From contig JAXDIG010000046.1 in assembly GCA_034664125.1 (NCBI GenBank), positions 1 through 64,000 of the forward strand: 64,000 nucleotides of DNA, written 5' to 3'. Below, one piece after another: positions 25,528 through 34,390 of the stretch. Made by a program: the position numbers and the translations under genes. The DNA comes from JACVRW01 sp034664125. Lineage in GTDB: Bacteria; Actinomycetota; Thermoleophilia; Solirubrobacterales; Thermoleophilaceae. The first letter of the stretch is position 1, and each line of letters begins with the position of its first letter. The notes beneath the pieces were generated by a model. That model worked only from the letters and a program-made list of their open reading frames with translations. It ran no database searches and had not been told where the DNA came from.

Positions 25528-26887
25528 GCCCGGCCGCCGCGCGCTCGGCAAGCACCTCGGCCAGCTCGGCCCCGCAGAAGAAGCCCTGGCAGCGCCCCAT
25601 GTGGGCGCGCGTCCGGCGACGCAGCCCGTCCAGGTCGACGGGCGGGACCGGGCCGGCGAACGCGTCGCGGATCTCGCCGCGCGTGACGCGCTCGCAGAAG
25701 CACACCACGCGGCCGTAGTCCGGATCGGACGCGATCAGGTCGGCCTGCTGGTAGGGCCGCGGGAAGGCCTCGCCGAGGTTGGGCATGCGCACGCTCGGCC
25801 GCTCCCCGCCGGGTCGAAGCTCCAGCTCCAGCCCGTCGCGCACGTGCTCGGCGATCGCCATCGACGCCGACAGGCCGGTGGAGCGGATCCCGCCCACGCA
25901 GGCGTAGCCGTCCTCGAAGCGGATCTGGAAGTCGGCGTGCTCGGTGGCGGCCCGCAGCCCGACGTACACGGCGGTGACCTCGAAGCCGAGCAGCGCCGGC
26001 ACGATCCGCGCCGCCTCGGCGCGCAGGTACGCCAGCCCGTCCGCGGTCGAAGAGGTGTCGTCCTTGCGCTCGACGTCTTCGGCGGTGGGCCCCACCATCA
26101 CGTTGCCGAACACCGTGGGCGCGACCAGCACGCCCTTCGACACCCGCGTCGGAACGGCGAGCACGATATGTCGCACGAGCGGCCGGGAGAGCTTGTCGAA
26201 GACGATCAGCTCGCCGCGCCGCGGGGTCACGGTGAAGCTCCCCCCTCCCACCATGCGGTCGACCTCGTCGCTGCGCAGGCCGGCGGCGTTCACCAGCCTC
26301 CGCGTGGTGATCGACGTCCCGGCGGCCTCCACTCGAAAGCCGCCCCCTGGCAGCCGCGCGACACCCGTGACGGCCGCGCCGCGGCGCAGCTCGCAGCCGG
26401 CCAGCACGGCCTCGGTCGCAAAGGCGAGCGGCGTGGTGAACGGGCAGATCAGGCCCTCGTCGGGCACCTCCAGCGCGCCGAGCGCACCCGGCCCCAGGTT
26501 GGGCTCGCGCCGGTAGAGCTCCCCGGCATCGAGCTCGCGGATCGCGCCGTAGCCGTTCGCCCGTGAGCGCTCCACGATCCCGGCGAACTCGCCGCGCTGC
26601 TGCTCGTCCCAGGCCACCAGCAGCGCGCCCGTCCGCTCCACCGGAATGCCGACGCTGGGCGCGTACTCCGACAGCAGCTCGTACCCGCGCGCGACCAGGC
26701 GGGACTCGAGCGTGCCGGGCTTGGCGTCGAAGCCGGTGTGCAGCAGGGCCGTGTTGGCCTTGCTCGTGCCGGCGCCCACGTCCGGACCGGCCTCGAGCAG
26801 CGTCACGTCGAGCTCGTAGCGCGCCAGCTCGCGTGCGATCGCCGCGCCGACCACCCCGGCGCCGACGATGACTACGTCGCGGTCCAT
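25520..26887 (-). CDS. GlpA-like FAD dehydrogenase with C-terminal BFD [2Fe-2S] domain
   Basis: The 455-residue protein has a DAO-type FAD domain (VVIVGAGVVGAAIARELAR, then KANTALLHTGFDAKPGTLES) and a C-terminal bacterioferritin-associated-ferredoxin-type domain with CFCERVT and RCQGFFC, giving four cysteines for a [2Fe-2S] cluster. GlpA-type glycerol-3-phosphate dehydrogenases and related amine/hydroxyacid dehydrogenases share this layout. It is translationally coupled to the disulfide-reductase-like partner. G3P is the first guess from the GlpA likeness, but an amino acid or hydroxy acid is also possible. Confidence 0.82.
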   Translation of the reverse strand: MDRDVVIVGAGVVGAAIARELARYELDVTLLEAGPDVGAGTSKANTALLHTGFDAKPGTLESRLVARGYELLSEYAPSVGIPVERTGALLVAWDEQQRGEFAGIVERSRANGYGAIRELDAGELYRREPNLGPGALGALEVPDEGLICPFTTPLAFATEAVLAGCELRRGAAVTGVARLPGGGFRVEAAGTSITTRRLVNAAGLRSDEVDRMVGGGSFTVTPRRGELIVFDKLSRPLVRHIVLAVPTRVSKGVLVAPTVFGNVMVGPTAEDVERKDDTSSTADGLAYLRAEAARIVPALLGFEVTAVYVGLRAATEHADFQIRFEDGYACVGGIRSTGLSASMAIAEHVRDGLELELRPGGERPSVRMPNLGEAFPRPYQQADLIASDPDYGRVVCFCERVTRGEIRDAFAGPVPPVDLDGLRRRTRAHMGRCQGFFCGAELAEVLAERAAAGRG

Positions 26888-26899
26888 GCCGCGGCGACT

Positions 26900-27670
26900 C
26901 TAATGCGGCGGGCCGAGGTCGATCGCGTCGCGCACCTCGGCTGCCGTGGGCTGGGGCCCGAAGCCGGTCAGGCACCACGTCGCTCCGGCCTCGATCCAGG
27001 GAGCGGGGTCGGTGCCGGGCGGGTTGGTCACGACCACGTCGAAGCCTTCGGGGCTGCCGGGCCGGCGCAGGGCATTGACCTCCTCGACGAGCTCGGCCAG
27101 TGCCTCCGGTCCGGGCAGGTCGATCGGGAACAGGCCGTCCCAGCGCGCGGCGCGAGCGAGGGGCCGGCGGTGCGGCCAGCGGGCCGCCACCCACACCGGG
27201 ATGCGCGGCTGCTGAACCAGCCGCGGCTCGAACTCACCCTCCCAGTAGGAGCTCAGGCGATCCAGTCCGTCGTCGAGCAGGACCGCCCGGGCCCTGGGAT
27301 CGCCCTCCTCGCCGAAGCGCTCCGGGTCGAACTCGCCGGTGCGATCGCTGCCGATTCCGACCCCCAGCACCAGCCGGCCGTGGCTGAGGCGGTCCAGCGT
27401 CGCCGTCTCGCGTGCGAGCTGGTGCGGGCGCCGGCGCGGCAGCGGCGTGACGAGCGGCCCGATCGCGACGCGCTCCGTGGCCATCGCCACCGCGGCGAGC
27501 GTCACCCACGGGTCGGCCACCGCCCGCACCGGCGCGCTGTACGCCACGTGGTCCCAGAGGAAGAAGCCGTCCCATCCGCGCGCCTCGGCGCGTGCGGCCA
27601 GGTCGGCCACGAGGCGCGGCTCGGCCAGCTCCTCGAAGGGAGCCACGAAGATGCCGTGGCGGGCGGTCAC
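26900..27670 (-). CDS. LLM-class F420-dependent oxidoreductase
   Basis: The 256-residue TIM-barrel protein fits the luciferase-like monooxygenase class that uses F420 or FMN. Signatures are GWDGFFLWDHV, PWVTLAAVAMATERVAIGPLVTPLPRRRP and LSHGRLVLGVGIG. It lies 12 nt upstream of the GlpA-like gene, so it is likely in the same transcript. GTG 27670 was kept as the start; a TAGGCT hexamer lies 11 nt before it. The substrate is unknown. Actinobacteria commonly carry many copies of this family. Confidence 0.8.
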   Translation of the reverse strand: MTARHGIFVAPFEELAEPRLVADLAARAEARGWDGFFLWDHVAYSAPVRAVADPWVTLAAVAMATERVAIGPLVTPLPRRRPHQLARETATLDRLSHGRLVLGVGIGSDRTGEFDPERFGEEGDPRARAVLLDDGLDRLSSYWEGEFEPRLVQQPRIPVWVAARWPHRRPLARAARWDGLFPIDLPGPEALAELVEEVNALRRPGSPEGFDVVVTNPPGTDPAPWIEAGATWCLTGFGPQPTAAEVRDAIDLGPPH

Positions 27671-27706
27671 GTACCGCCCGCAGCCTAGCCGCGACGCCCG
27701 GTGGGC

Positions 27707-29044
27707 CTAGCGGCCGCGCAGCTCGAGGCGGATGCTGTGGGACCGTCCGACGCCGCGGACCACCGCGTGGATGCGCAGGAAACGGACCGCGCGGGCCGCT
27801 CGCACGCGCGGGCGGAGCGCGAACGTGCCGTCCTTGGTGAGCCTGGCGCTGGCCAGCCGGTGCAGGTGGCCGCGGGCGCGGGCGACGATGAACACGCGCT
27901 GGCCGGGGCGCAGCCGGTCGCTTTGCACGCGACCGAGCAGCGGCAGGCGGTGGCCGCGGCGCACATGCGGACGAATGGCCCCGAGGATCACCCGCACGGC
28001 GCGGCGCGGCGCTCGGCGCTGGGCGCGCGTGGAGCCCGCGTCGCGGAGCCCCTCGGGGCCGGGCACGGTGGTCCGGTAGGCGAGGATTCCGCGGCAGGGG
28101 CTGCCGGCCGCGAGCCGGAAGTCCTCGGCTGAGCGGTCGCTGTAGCTCGGGCTGGTGCGCACCGTCTCGACCACCTTGAAGCCGATCTGCTCGCCGATGC
28201 CGCCGTCGCCGTCGTCGTAGGCCCCGCCCCTGACGCAGTTGTCGCGGACGATGTTGTTGCGTCCGATCGGGTTGCCGCGCGGGTACCAGCTCTCCACGTT
28301 GTTGCGGAGCTTGCTGTTGGCGATCACGTTGCCCTCGACCAGGTTGTCGTCGGACGCGAGGCCGAACTCGCCGGAGAAGATGATGCCCTGGCCGTTGCCG
28401 TCGATCACGTTGCCCGTGATCGTCGTGTTCTGGGCATCGGGGTAGAGCTGGATGCCGCGGTCGGCGTTGTCGTAGATCCAGTTGCCGCGGATCAGCGTGT
28501 TCGAGGCGCTCGTGATGTAGATGCCGTGGTCGTGGTTGGTGGCGGGCAGCCGGCCGCAGTCGTGGATGAGGTTGAACTCGATCTTGGTGCCGTTGGCGCG
28601 ACCGTAGTCGGGATGCCCCAGGCCAAAGCAGATCGAGTGGTGGTAGTTGGTCACGTCGTTGCGCCGGAAGGTGACCCCGTCGGCGTTGATCGTCGGCGAC
28701 GGGAGCAGCCCCGGGTTCGTGCCGTCCAGGTAGAGGCTCTCGACGGTCACGCCGTCGGCGCCCTCGGCGACCCAGAGGCGGCCCTTGACGGTGGCCTTCT
28801 CCTCGGCGTAGCGGGTCAGGGTGACGCCCGGCCGGGAGATCTTGACGTCCTCCTCGTAGAGCCCGGCGCGCAGGCAGCCGGTCTGGCCTTCAGACAGCGA
28901 GTCGACCAGGTCCTGGGCAGCGTGGGGGCCGGGCGAGGCGACCTCGTCGCAGGCGCCGGCGGCGGACGTGGGCGACGCTGAGATGGAGAGGGCGGTGAGG
29001 GCGGCAGCCACGACCGCAAGGCCGAGGCGAGGGTTCCGAGGCAT
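27707..29044 (-). CDS. Secreted right-handed beta-helix repeat protein
   Basis: The 445-residue protein has a signal peptide (residues 1-28) and a parallel beta-helix domain with repeating turns such as TITGNVIDGNGQGIIF, LVEGNVIANSKLRNN and NIVRDNCV. These are typical of pectate-lyase-like or periplasmic copper-binding NosD-like helices. The last 100 residues form a basic beta-rich domain. The catalytic residues of polysaccharide lyases are not obvious, so it may be a carbohydrate-binding or surface protein. It precedes the LLM gene by 36 nt. Confidence 0.8.
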   Translation of the reverse strand: MPRNPRLGLAVVAAALTALSISASPTSAAGACDEVASPGPHAAQDLVDSLSEGQTGCLRAGLYEEDVKISRPGVTLTRYAEEKATVKGRLWVAEGADGVTVESLYLDGTNPGLLPSPTINADGVTFRRNDVTNYHHSICFGLGHPDYGRANGTKIEFNLIHDCGRLPATNHDHGIYITSASNTLIRGNWIYDNADRGIQLYPDAQNTTITGNVIDGNGQGIIFSGEFGLASDDNLVEGNVIANSKLRNNVESWYPRGNPIGRNNIVRDNCVRGGAYDDGDGGIGEQIGFKVVETVRTSPSYSDRSAEDFRLAAGSPCRGILAYRTTVPGPEGLRDAGSTRAQRRAPRRAVRVILGAIRPHVRRGHRLPLLGRVQSDRLRPGQRVFIVARARGHLHRLASARLTKDGTFALRPRVRAARAVRFLRIHAVVRGVGRSHSIRLELRGR

Positions 29045-29144
29045 GCATCGTGCATCGAGCCTTTTGGAGTCGAGCCCCAGCCCACCGGCCGCCTATCGGA
29101 CATCCGTCCAGGGCGAACTCTTGCCGCTCCGCCCTTACCGGATC

Positions 29145-29432
29145 ATGCGAATCCTCGTCGAGCCTCAGAACGGCCATGACCTCGACAGGCTGATCACGGC
29201 GCTGCTGAACGCCACCGGCGTGGTTCATCGAGTCATCGAGGACACCGACCACCCGCGCGGCGCCGAGGGGCTCGAGATCGTCGGGCTTGTGGCCGACCGC
29301 CTGCGGGGCCTGCTGACCCTGCTGGCGGAGCTCCGAAGCGACGAGGAGCTCGCCCTGGTCACGCAGGTGCTCGCCGAATCGACGCTCATGGTGGCCGAGG
29401 ACCTGGGTCTGGAGGGCCACTTCGCGCCGTAG
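29145..29432 (+). CDS. Conserved hypothetical protein, 95 residues
   Basis: The protein reads MRILVEPQNGHDLDRLITAL at the start and has an alternating helix pattern to the end (LAESTLMVAEDLGLEG). No membrane segment, metal site or known domain is visible. ATG 29145 was chosen because upstream codons run antisense through the beta-helix signal peptide. It is divergent from that gene by 100 nt. The function is unknown. Confidence 0.5.
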   Translation: MRILVEPQNGHDLDRLITALLNATGVVHRVIEDTDHPRGAEGLEIVGLVADRLRGLLTLLAELRSDEELALVTQVLAESTLMVAEDLGLEGHFAP

Positions 29433-29439
29433 CGCTGCG

Positions 29440-29605
29440 TCAGAGAACGGTTGCCGTTACTCCCGCAGCCTCCGCACGCCGCGCCTGGCCGGCGTCCAGC
29501 GTGTGCAGCTTCCGTGCGGTGGCTGCCGCCGTGGCGATGATCAGCACGTCGGTGGCCTTCGCGGCGCGCCGCTGCGAGCGAGCGACGGCCAAGACCTTGC
29601 CGCAG
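29440..29605 (-). pseudogene. PIN-domain (VapC-like) C-terminal remnant beside tRNA-Ser
   Basis: Immediately 3' of the tRNA gene, the minus frame encodes KATDVLIIATAAATARKLHT followed by a short helix and AGVTATVL. This matches the C-terminal third of PIN-domain nucleases (the DxLIAATA helix and the closing strand). The N-terminal part, with the first catalytic acidic residues, is absent because the frame runs into the tRNA. It looks like the residue of a toxin gene from a past integration. The family call rests on about 40 residues. Confidence 0.4.
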
Positions 29606-29694
29606 CGGAGGGGGAGGGATTCGAACCCTCGGACGACCTTACGGCCGTCAACGGTTTTCGAGACCGCCCCGTTCAACCGCTCCGGCACCCCTCC
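29606..29694 (-). tRNA. tRNA-Ser (anticodon CGA)
   Basis: On the minus strand the acceptor stem GGAGGGG pairs with CCCCTCC, discriminator G follows, the anticodon loop CTCGAAA gives CGA, a long variable arm is present, and the T-arm reads GAGGGTTCGAATCCCTC. CCA is not encoded. Confidence 0.95.
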
Positions 29695-29727
29695 GAGGCG
29701 AACAATCCTAGAGGCGGGGCAAGCGGC

Positions 29728-31449
29728 TCAGCCGCTTGGGCTGACTACCAGCGTGGAGTCCAGCTGGTCGGCCGGCAGCGGCCTCGAGAACAGGAAGCCC
29801 TGGCCGATGTCGCAGCCCAGCTCGCGCAGCGCGTCGGCCTGCTCCGTGGTTTCGATGCCCTCCGCCACCACGCAGAGCTTCAGCGCGCGACCCATGCCCA
29901 CGACGGCGGCCACCAGCTCCCGATCGGTCGAGTTGTCCACCATGCCGCTCACGAACGAGCGGTCCACCTTGACTATGTCGACCGGCATCCGCCGCAGCTG
30001 CTCCAACGACGAGTAGCCGGTGCCGAAGTCGTCGATCGCCACCCGGATCCCCTCGTTGCTGAGGTCGCGCAGCGCGCGGAACCCGGTGTCGCCGTCGGCC
30101 ATGGCCGTGTGCTCGGTCACCTCGATCGTGAGCGACCGCGGGTCGATGCCCGACTCGCGCACGCAGCTCAACACGCTCGAAACCACATCCGGATGGGTCA
30201 GCTCGCGGGCGCTCAGGTTCAGGGACAGATGCAGGTGCGCCGTTTCCGGCCGCGACTGCCACTCGGCCAGCTGACGGCACGCCTCCCCGATGACCCACGC
30301 CCCCAGCGGCACGATCAGGCCGGTTTCCTCCGCCACGTTCAGGAACATCTCGGGCACGATCAGGCCGCGCTGCGGATGCTCCCAGCGCACGAGCGCCTCG
30401 GCGCCCGTCATCTGCCCGGTGGCGAGGTCCACCCCCGGCTGGTAGTAGAGCCGCAGCTCCCCGTGCTCCAGCGCCCGCTGCAACTCCTGCTCGATGCGCA
30501 TCGCGCGCACCGCGTTGTCGCGCATGGCGCTGTCGAACAGCTCGGTGCGGGCCCCGCCGCGCTCCTTCGACCGGTACATCGCGGCGTCAGCGTCCTCGAT
30601 GAGGTGCTGGCCGTCCCCGCTGTCGCTCGGCTCGGCGATTGCCACCCCGATGCTCGCGCTCAGCCGCAGCTCGGCTCCACCGGCGCGCAGCGGGTTGCTC
30701 AGCGGGCGCTGCAGCCGGTCGGCGATCGACACGGCCTCCAGCACTCCGCCGACGCTCTCGCACAGAATCGTGAACTCGTCCCCGCCGAAGCGCGCCACGG
30801 TGTCCTCGGGGCGCACGACGCTCTGCAGCCGCTCGGCAACCTCGCGCAGGACATCGTCGCCGGCGGCGTGGCCGAGCGAGTCGTTGATGCGCTTGAAGCG
30901 ATCGACGTCGAGGAAGTAGACGGCGGTGGCGGTCTGGCGCCCGCGCCGGGCGAGCACCTGGCGCAGGCGGTCGGCGAACAGCGCCCGGTTGGGCAGCCCG
31001 GTGAGCGGGTCGAAGAGGGCGAGCCGTTCCAGCTCGGTTTCCATGCGCTTCCGGTCGGAGACGTCGAGGAAGACCCCGTAGAAGAGCGGGTCGGCGCCGG
31101 TCTGCCGGTCGAACACGACGGTCATCTCATCGCGGATCCAGACGTCGCGGCCGTCGGTGGCCCGGAGGCGGTACTCCTGAACGAGCTTCTCGCCGGAGCG
31201 GGCGCACTCCGCCTCGTTGGAAACCACGCGGTCCGAGTCGTCGGGATGGAGCAGGCGATCCCACAGCCCGCGCTCCTCGAGCCACTGGCGGCGCGGGTAG
31301 CCGAGCACGTCCTCGACGGACGGGCTGATGTAGAGGCAGCGTCCCTCTATGCCCGGCTCGAAGATGTACGCAACCGACGGGACCCCTTCGGGAAGGGGTC
31401 CATAGCGATTCTCGAGCGCGCGCAGCACTTGCTCCGAATATGGCCGCAC
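29728..31449 (-). CDS. PAS-GGDEF-EAL cyclic di-GMP turnover protein
   Basis: The 573-residue cytoplasmic protein has a PAS domain (about 20-140), a GGDEF domain (about 145-305, FDPLTGLPNRALF and FGGDEF) and an EAL domain (about 320-565). The EAL catalytic set looks intact: EALVRW, NLSA, EVTEH, DDFGTGYSS, KVD, AEGIET and the final QGFLFS. It can therefore in principle make and degrade c-di-GMP, with PAS setting the balance. GTG 31449 was kept; a second GTG lies two bases upstream in another frame. The gene lies downstream of tadA, 13 nt apart, so it may share that transcript. Confidence 0.88.
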   Translation of the reverse strand: MRPYSEQVLRALENRYGPLPEGVPSVAYIFEPGIEGRCLYISPSVEDVLGYPRRQWLEERGLWDRLLHPDDSDRVVSNEAECARSGEKLVQEYRLRATDGRDVWIRDEMTVVFDRQTGADPLFYGVFLDVSDRKRMETELERLALFDPLTGLPNRALFADRLRQVLARRGRQTATAVYFLDVDRFKRINDSLGHAAGDDVLREVAERLQSVVRPEDTVARFGGDEFTILCESVGGVLEAVSIADRLQRPLSNPLRAGGAELRLSASIGVAIAEPSDSGDGQHLIEDADAAMYRSKERGGARTELFDSAMRDNAVRAMRIEQELQRALEHGELRLYYQPGVDLATGQMTGAEALVRWEHPQRGLIVPEMFLNVAEETGLIVPLGAWVIGEACRQLAEWQSRPETAHLHLSLNLSARELTHPDVVSSVLSCVRESGIDPRSLTIEVTEHTAMADGDTGFRALRDLSNEGIRVAIDDFGTGYSSLEQLRRMPVDIVKVDRSFVSGMVDNSTDRELVAAVVGMGRALKLCVVAEGIETTEQADALRELGCDIGQGFLFSRPLPADQLDSTLVVSPSG

Positions 31450-31462
31450 ACGCTCTTATCGG

Positions 31463-31924
31463 CTACTTGCGCCGCAAACCGAAGAATTTGTGCAACAACT
31501 GCGCGCTCTCGTCCGCCAGCAGCCCCCCCGCCACGTCCGGTCTGTGGTTCAACTTCGGCTCGCCGAGCACGTCAAGGACGCTCCCGGCGGCGCCCGCCTT
31601 GGGGTCGGTCGCGGCGTAGACGACCCGCGGAACGCGCGCCAGCACGATCCCCCCGGCGCACATCGCGCACGGCTCCAGCGTCACGTACAGCACGGTGGCG
31701 AGCAGCCGCCAGCCGGCCAGGTGCCGGGAGGCCTCGCGCAATGCGAGGATCTCCGCGTGGGCGGTCGGGTCGCCGCGCAGCTCGCGCTCGTTGCGAGCCG
31801 CCGCGATCACCTCTCCCCCGTGGGCGATCACGCACCCGATCGGCACGTCGTCGTGCTCGAGCGCCCGCTCGGCCTCACGCAGGGCGAGCCTCATGTAGTA
31901 CTCGTCGCGCGGGAAGAAGCTCAC
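31463..31924 (-). CDS. tadA: tRNA-specific adenosine deaminase
   Basis: The 153-residue zinc deaminase has the HAE motif in PTAHAEILAL and the second zinc site PCAMCAGGIVL. It converts the wobble adenosine of tRNA-Arg(ACG) to inosine. GTG 31924 gives the normal TadA length; longer frames add an arginine-rich antisense extension. It lies 13 nt after the SDR gene stop and before the PAS-GGDEF-EAL gene, all on the minus strand. Confidence 0.9.
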   Translation of the reverse strand: MSFFPRDEYYMRLALREAERALEHDDVPIGCVIAHGGEVIAAARNERELRGDPTAHAEILALREASRHLAGWRLLATVLYVTLEPCAMCAGGIVLARVPRVVYAATDPKAGAAGSVLDVLGEPKLNHRPDVAGGLLADESAQLLHKFFGLRRK

Positions 31925-31937
31925 GGCCGCACCAAGG

Positions 31938-33047
31938 TCACGGCCGCACCACCAGCTTGCGGCCCACGTAGCGCTCCGCGGCCTCCAGCCCGCCGAGCAG
32001 CCCGGCCCGGCCCGCCAGCCGCACACCGGCCGCCGCCAGCGACAGGGCCGACGGCGCCCCTCCGCCGAGGCCGCCGCCGTCGAGCAGCTCGCGGTACCAG
32101 TCGATCGTGTCCCTGAGCGTGCGGTCCAGGGCCCGGGCGCGGTAGCCGAGCTCGCGCCGCGCCTTTGCCGAGGAGTAGCGCCAGTTCTGCGCCATCAGCA
32201 CGAGGCCCTCGGCCGCCACCAGGCTCGGGAGGCCGAGCGACTCCGCCACGCGGGCCGCGGCGCCGGCCCCGGGGGGCAGCACCACCAACGGGTGGTGCAC
32301 CCCCGACAGCTCGGCCACCCGCTCGAGCAGCTCGACCCAGCCGGCGTCGTGCCCGCCCAGCACGTAGCGCTCGCCGGGCCGCCCGCGCTCGGCCGCCAGC
32401 AGGTGCCCCTTCGCGACGTCGCGCACGTCGACCACGTTGGTCTGCCCGTCGACCACGGCCGGCATTCTGCCGCGCAGGTAGTTGCCGATCATCCGGGTGG
32501 ACGTCTCGCCCGGCCGCGAGCGGTCGACTGGAGCGCCGAACACGTACGAGGGGTTCACGACGACCACCTCCACGTCCAGCCGGGCTCCCGCCGCCAGCGC
32601 CTCCGACTCGCCTTCGTGCTTGGCGTCCGGGTAGGTCATCCCGAGCCCCCCGCCGCGGTAGACGTCCTCCTCGGTGCCGGGCCGGCCGGCCGGCGCGGGC
32701 CCGATGCCGGCGACGCTGGAGGTCAGCACCACCCGCCGGACCCCCTCGGCCGCGGCCGCCTCGACCGCGATGCGGGGGGCCAGGGCGTTGACCTGCCAGA
32801 CCCGCTCGGCCGGCCGGGAGCCCACCAGGCCAGCCGCGTGGAAGACCGTCTCGCAGCCGCGGAAGGCCCGCCGCAGCGCGCCGCGGTCCAGCACGTCGGC
32901 CTTTACGGCCTCGACCTCCAGCCCGCCCAGCCGCGCAAGCCGCTCCTCGTCCCGGTAGGTCACGCGTGGAGCGCCGTTGGCCTCGGCCGCAAGCTTTGCC
33001 ACGTGCGCGCCGATGAATCCCGTGGCACCCGTGATGCAGACCGTCAC
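31938..33047 (-). CDS. NAD-dependent epimerase/dihydroflavonol reductase-like SDR
   Basis: The 369-residue extended short-chain dehydrogenase has TGATGFIGAHVA as its nucleotide motif, CETVFHAAGLVG, LTSSVAG and a TYPDAK active-site Tyr-Lys. It resembles dihydroflavonol 4-reductase and hopanoid-associated sugar epimerase families. GTG 33047 begins just before the first strand, with AGGGA upstream. The physiological substrate is unknown. Confidence 0.82.
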   Translation of the reverse strand: MTVCITGATGFIGAHVAKLAAEANGAPRVTYRDEERLARLGGLEVEAVKADVLDRGALRRAFRGCETVFHAAGLVGSRPAERVWQVNALAPRIAVEAAAAEGVRRVVLTSSVAGIGPAPAGRPGTEEDVYRGGGLGMTYPDAKHEGESEALAAGARLDVEVVVVNPSYVFGAPVDRSRPGETSTRMIGNYLRGRMPAVVDGQTNVVDVRDVAKGHLLAAERGRPGERYVLGGHDAGWVELLERVAELSGVHHPLVVLPPGAGAAARVAESLGLPSLVAAEGLVLMAQNWRYSSAKARRELGYRARALDRTLRDTIDWYRELLDGGGLGGGAPSALSLAAAGVRLAGRAGLLGGLEAAERYVGRKLVVRP

Positions 33048-33106
33048 AACTTCCCTGGACGCGTGTTGTTGGAGCGTTCGTACACTGCGCAGGGCACCGT
33101 AACCCA

Positions 33107-34375
33107 ATGCCGACTCGCCTCCTTCTCATGATCGCCGCAGTCCTGGGCCTGCTCGCGTTCGCGGTCACGGCCGAGGCCGCCGAGTACGTGCCCGGCGAGG
33201 TGGTCGTGGGCTACAAGAACGGCACCGTCACCACGCGCGGGACGCCCGCTGGACAGTCGGTACACGAAGCCGCGTCCGTGCTGCGCCGCCATCCGCACGT
33301 GGCCTACGCCGTGCCGAACTACGTGGCCCACGCGGCGCAGTTCACGCCGAACGACCCGTCCCTGCGCCGCCAGTGGAACTTCATCGGGCCATTCGGCATC
33401 GGCATGCCCGAGGCCTGGGCGCTTGCCGCGGCCGCGGGCGCGCCGGGCGGGCGCGGCGCCGTGGTTGCCGTGCTCGACAGCGGCGTGGCGTTCGAGCACT
33501 ACGGCGGCTTCCGGCGCGCGCCGGACCTGCGCCGCTCCACGTTCGTGCGCCCCTGGGACTTCGTCGACCAGGACCGCCACCCCAACGACAGGTACGGGCA
33601 CGGAACCCACGTGACGGGCACGATCGCCCAGGCCACCAACAACGGCGTTGGCGTGGCGGGGGCCGCCTACGGCGCCAAGATCATGCCCCTGAAGGTGCTC
33701 AACGACTTCGGCATCGGCGACTCGGTCGCGATCGCCAAGGCAATCCGCTACGCGGCCAGGTACGGCGCCGACGTGATCAACCTCTCGGTCGAGTTCGATC
33801 GGCGGGTCGTCGCCGCCGAGATCCCGGAGATCCTGGCCGCGATCCGCTACGCCCACGCGCGCGGTGCGGTGATCGTGGCCGCCGCCGGCAACACGGGTCA
33901 GAAGTACCTGCGCCGAGTGGCGTACCCCGCACGCGCCAGCGAGGTGATCGCGGTGGGGGCCACCACCAGCGACGGCTGCCGCTCCGAGTACTCCAGCTAC
34001 GGCACCGATCTCGACGTGGTCGCACCGGGCGGCGGCGTCGACGCCGATCCCGCAACGCCGGAGGAAGAGGCGGTCTGCCACCCCGGAACCTCCGGCGACT
34101 TGATCTACCAGCAGACGTTCACCGGGACCGGCGTGCGCAACTTCGGCCTGCCGGGCGACCAGGGCACCTCGATGGCGAGCCCGCACGTCGCGGCGATCGC
34201 CGCGCTGATCATCGCCACCCACAAGCTCGGCGCTCACCCCACGGCCAGAGCGGTTCAGGAACACCTGCAGGCCACGGCGCGCGACCTCGGCCGGCCGGGA
34301 CCCGACTCGCGCTACGGGTGGGGCCTGGTGGACGCGGCGCGCGCGCTGCGCTGCCCTCCGTTCACCGCCTGCTGA
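33107..34375 (+). CDS. Secreted subtilisin-like serine protease (S8)
   Basis: The 422-residue preproprotein has a signal peptide (1-24), a short inhibitory propeptide (about 25-90) and a catalytic domain. The triad is visible: Asp in VVAVLDSGV, His in GHGTHVTG, the oxyanion Asn in AAAGNTG, and Ser in GTSMASPHVA. No C-terminal PPC or anchor domain follows, so it is probably released. A TACACT hexamer at 33081-33086 would give a 20-nt leader with a GCAGGG ribosome site. It is divergent from the SDR gene. Confidence 0.9.
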   Translation: MPTRLLLMIAAVLGLLAFAVTAEAAEYVPGEVVVGYKNGTVTTRGTPAGQSVHEAASVLRRHPHVAYAVPNYVAHAAQFTPNDPSLRRQWNFIGPFGIGMPEAWALAAAAGAPGGRGAVVAVLDSGVAFEHYGGFRRAPDLRRSTFVRPWDFVDQDRHPNDRYGHGTHVTGTIAQATNNGVGVAGAAYGAKIMPLKVLNDFGIGDSVAIAKAIRYAARYGADVINLSVEFDRRVVAAEIPEILAAIRYAHARGAVIVAAAGNTGQKYLRRVAYPARASEVIAVGATTSDGCRSEYSSYGTDLDVVAPGGGVDADPATPEEEAVCHPGTSGDLIYQQTFTGTGVRNFGLPGDQGTSMASPHVAAIAALIIATHKLGAHPTARAVQEHLQATARDLGRPGPDSRYGWGLVDAARALRCPPFTAC

Positions 34376-34390
34376 GCGGCCGCCGGGCGC

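Noticed and set aside
29606..29688. Open frame through tRNA-Ser(CGA)
   Set aside because: The bases are a complete class II tRNA; a protein start inside the tRNA is not credible.
31921..33168. Alternative minus frame across the SDR gene
   Set aside because: It is Arg/Gly/Pro-rich with no domain, while the frame ending at 31938 has TGATGFIG and the SDR active site.
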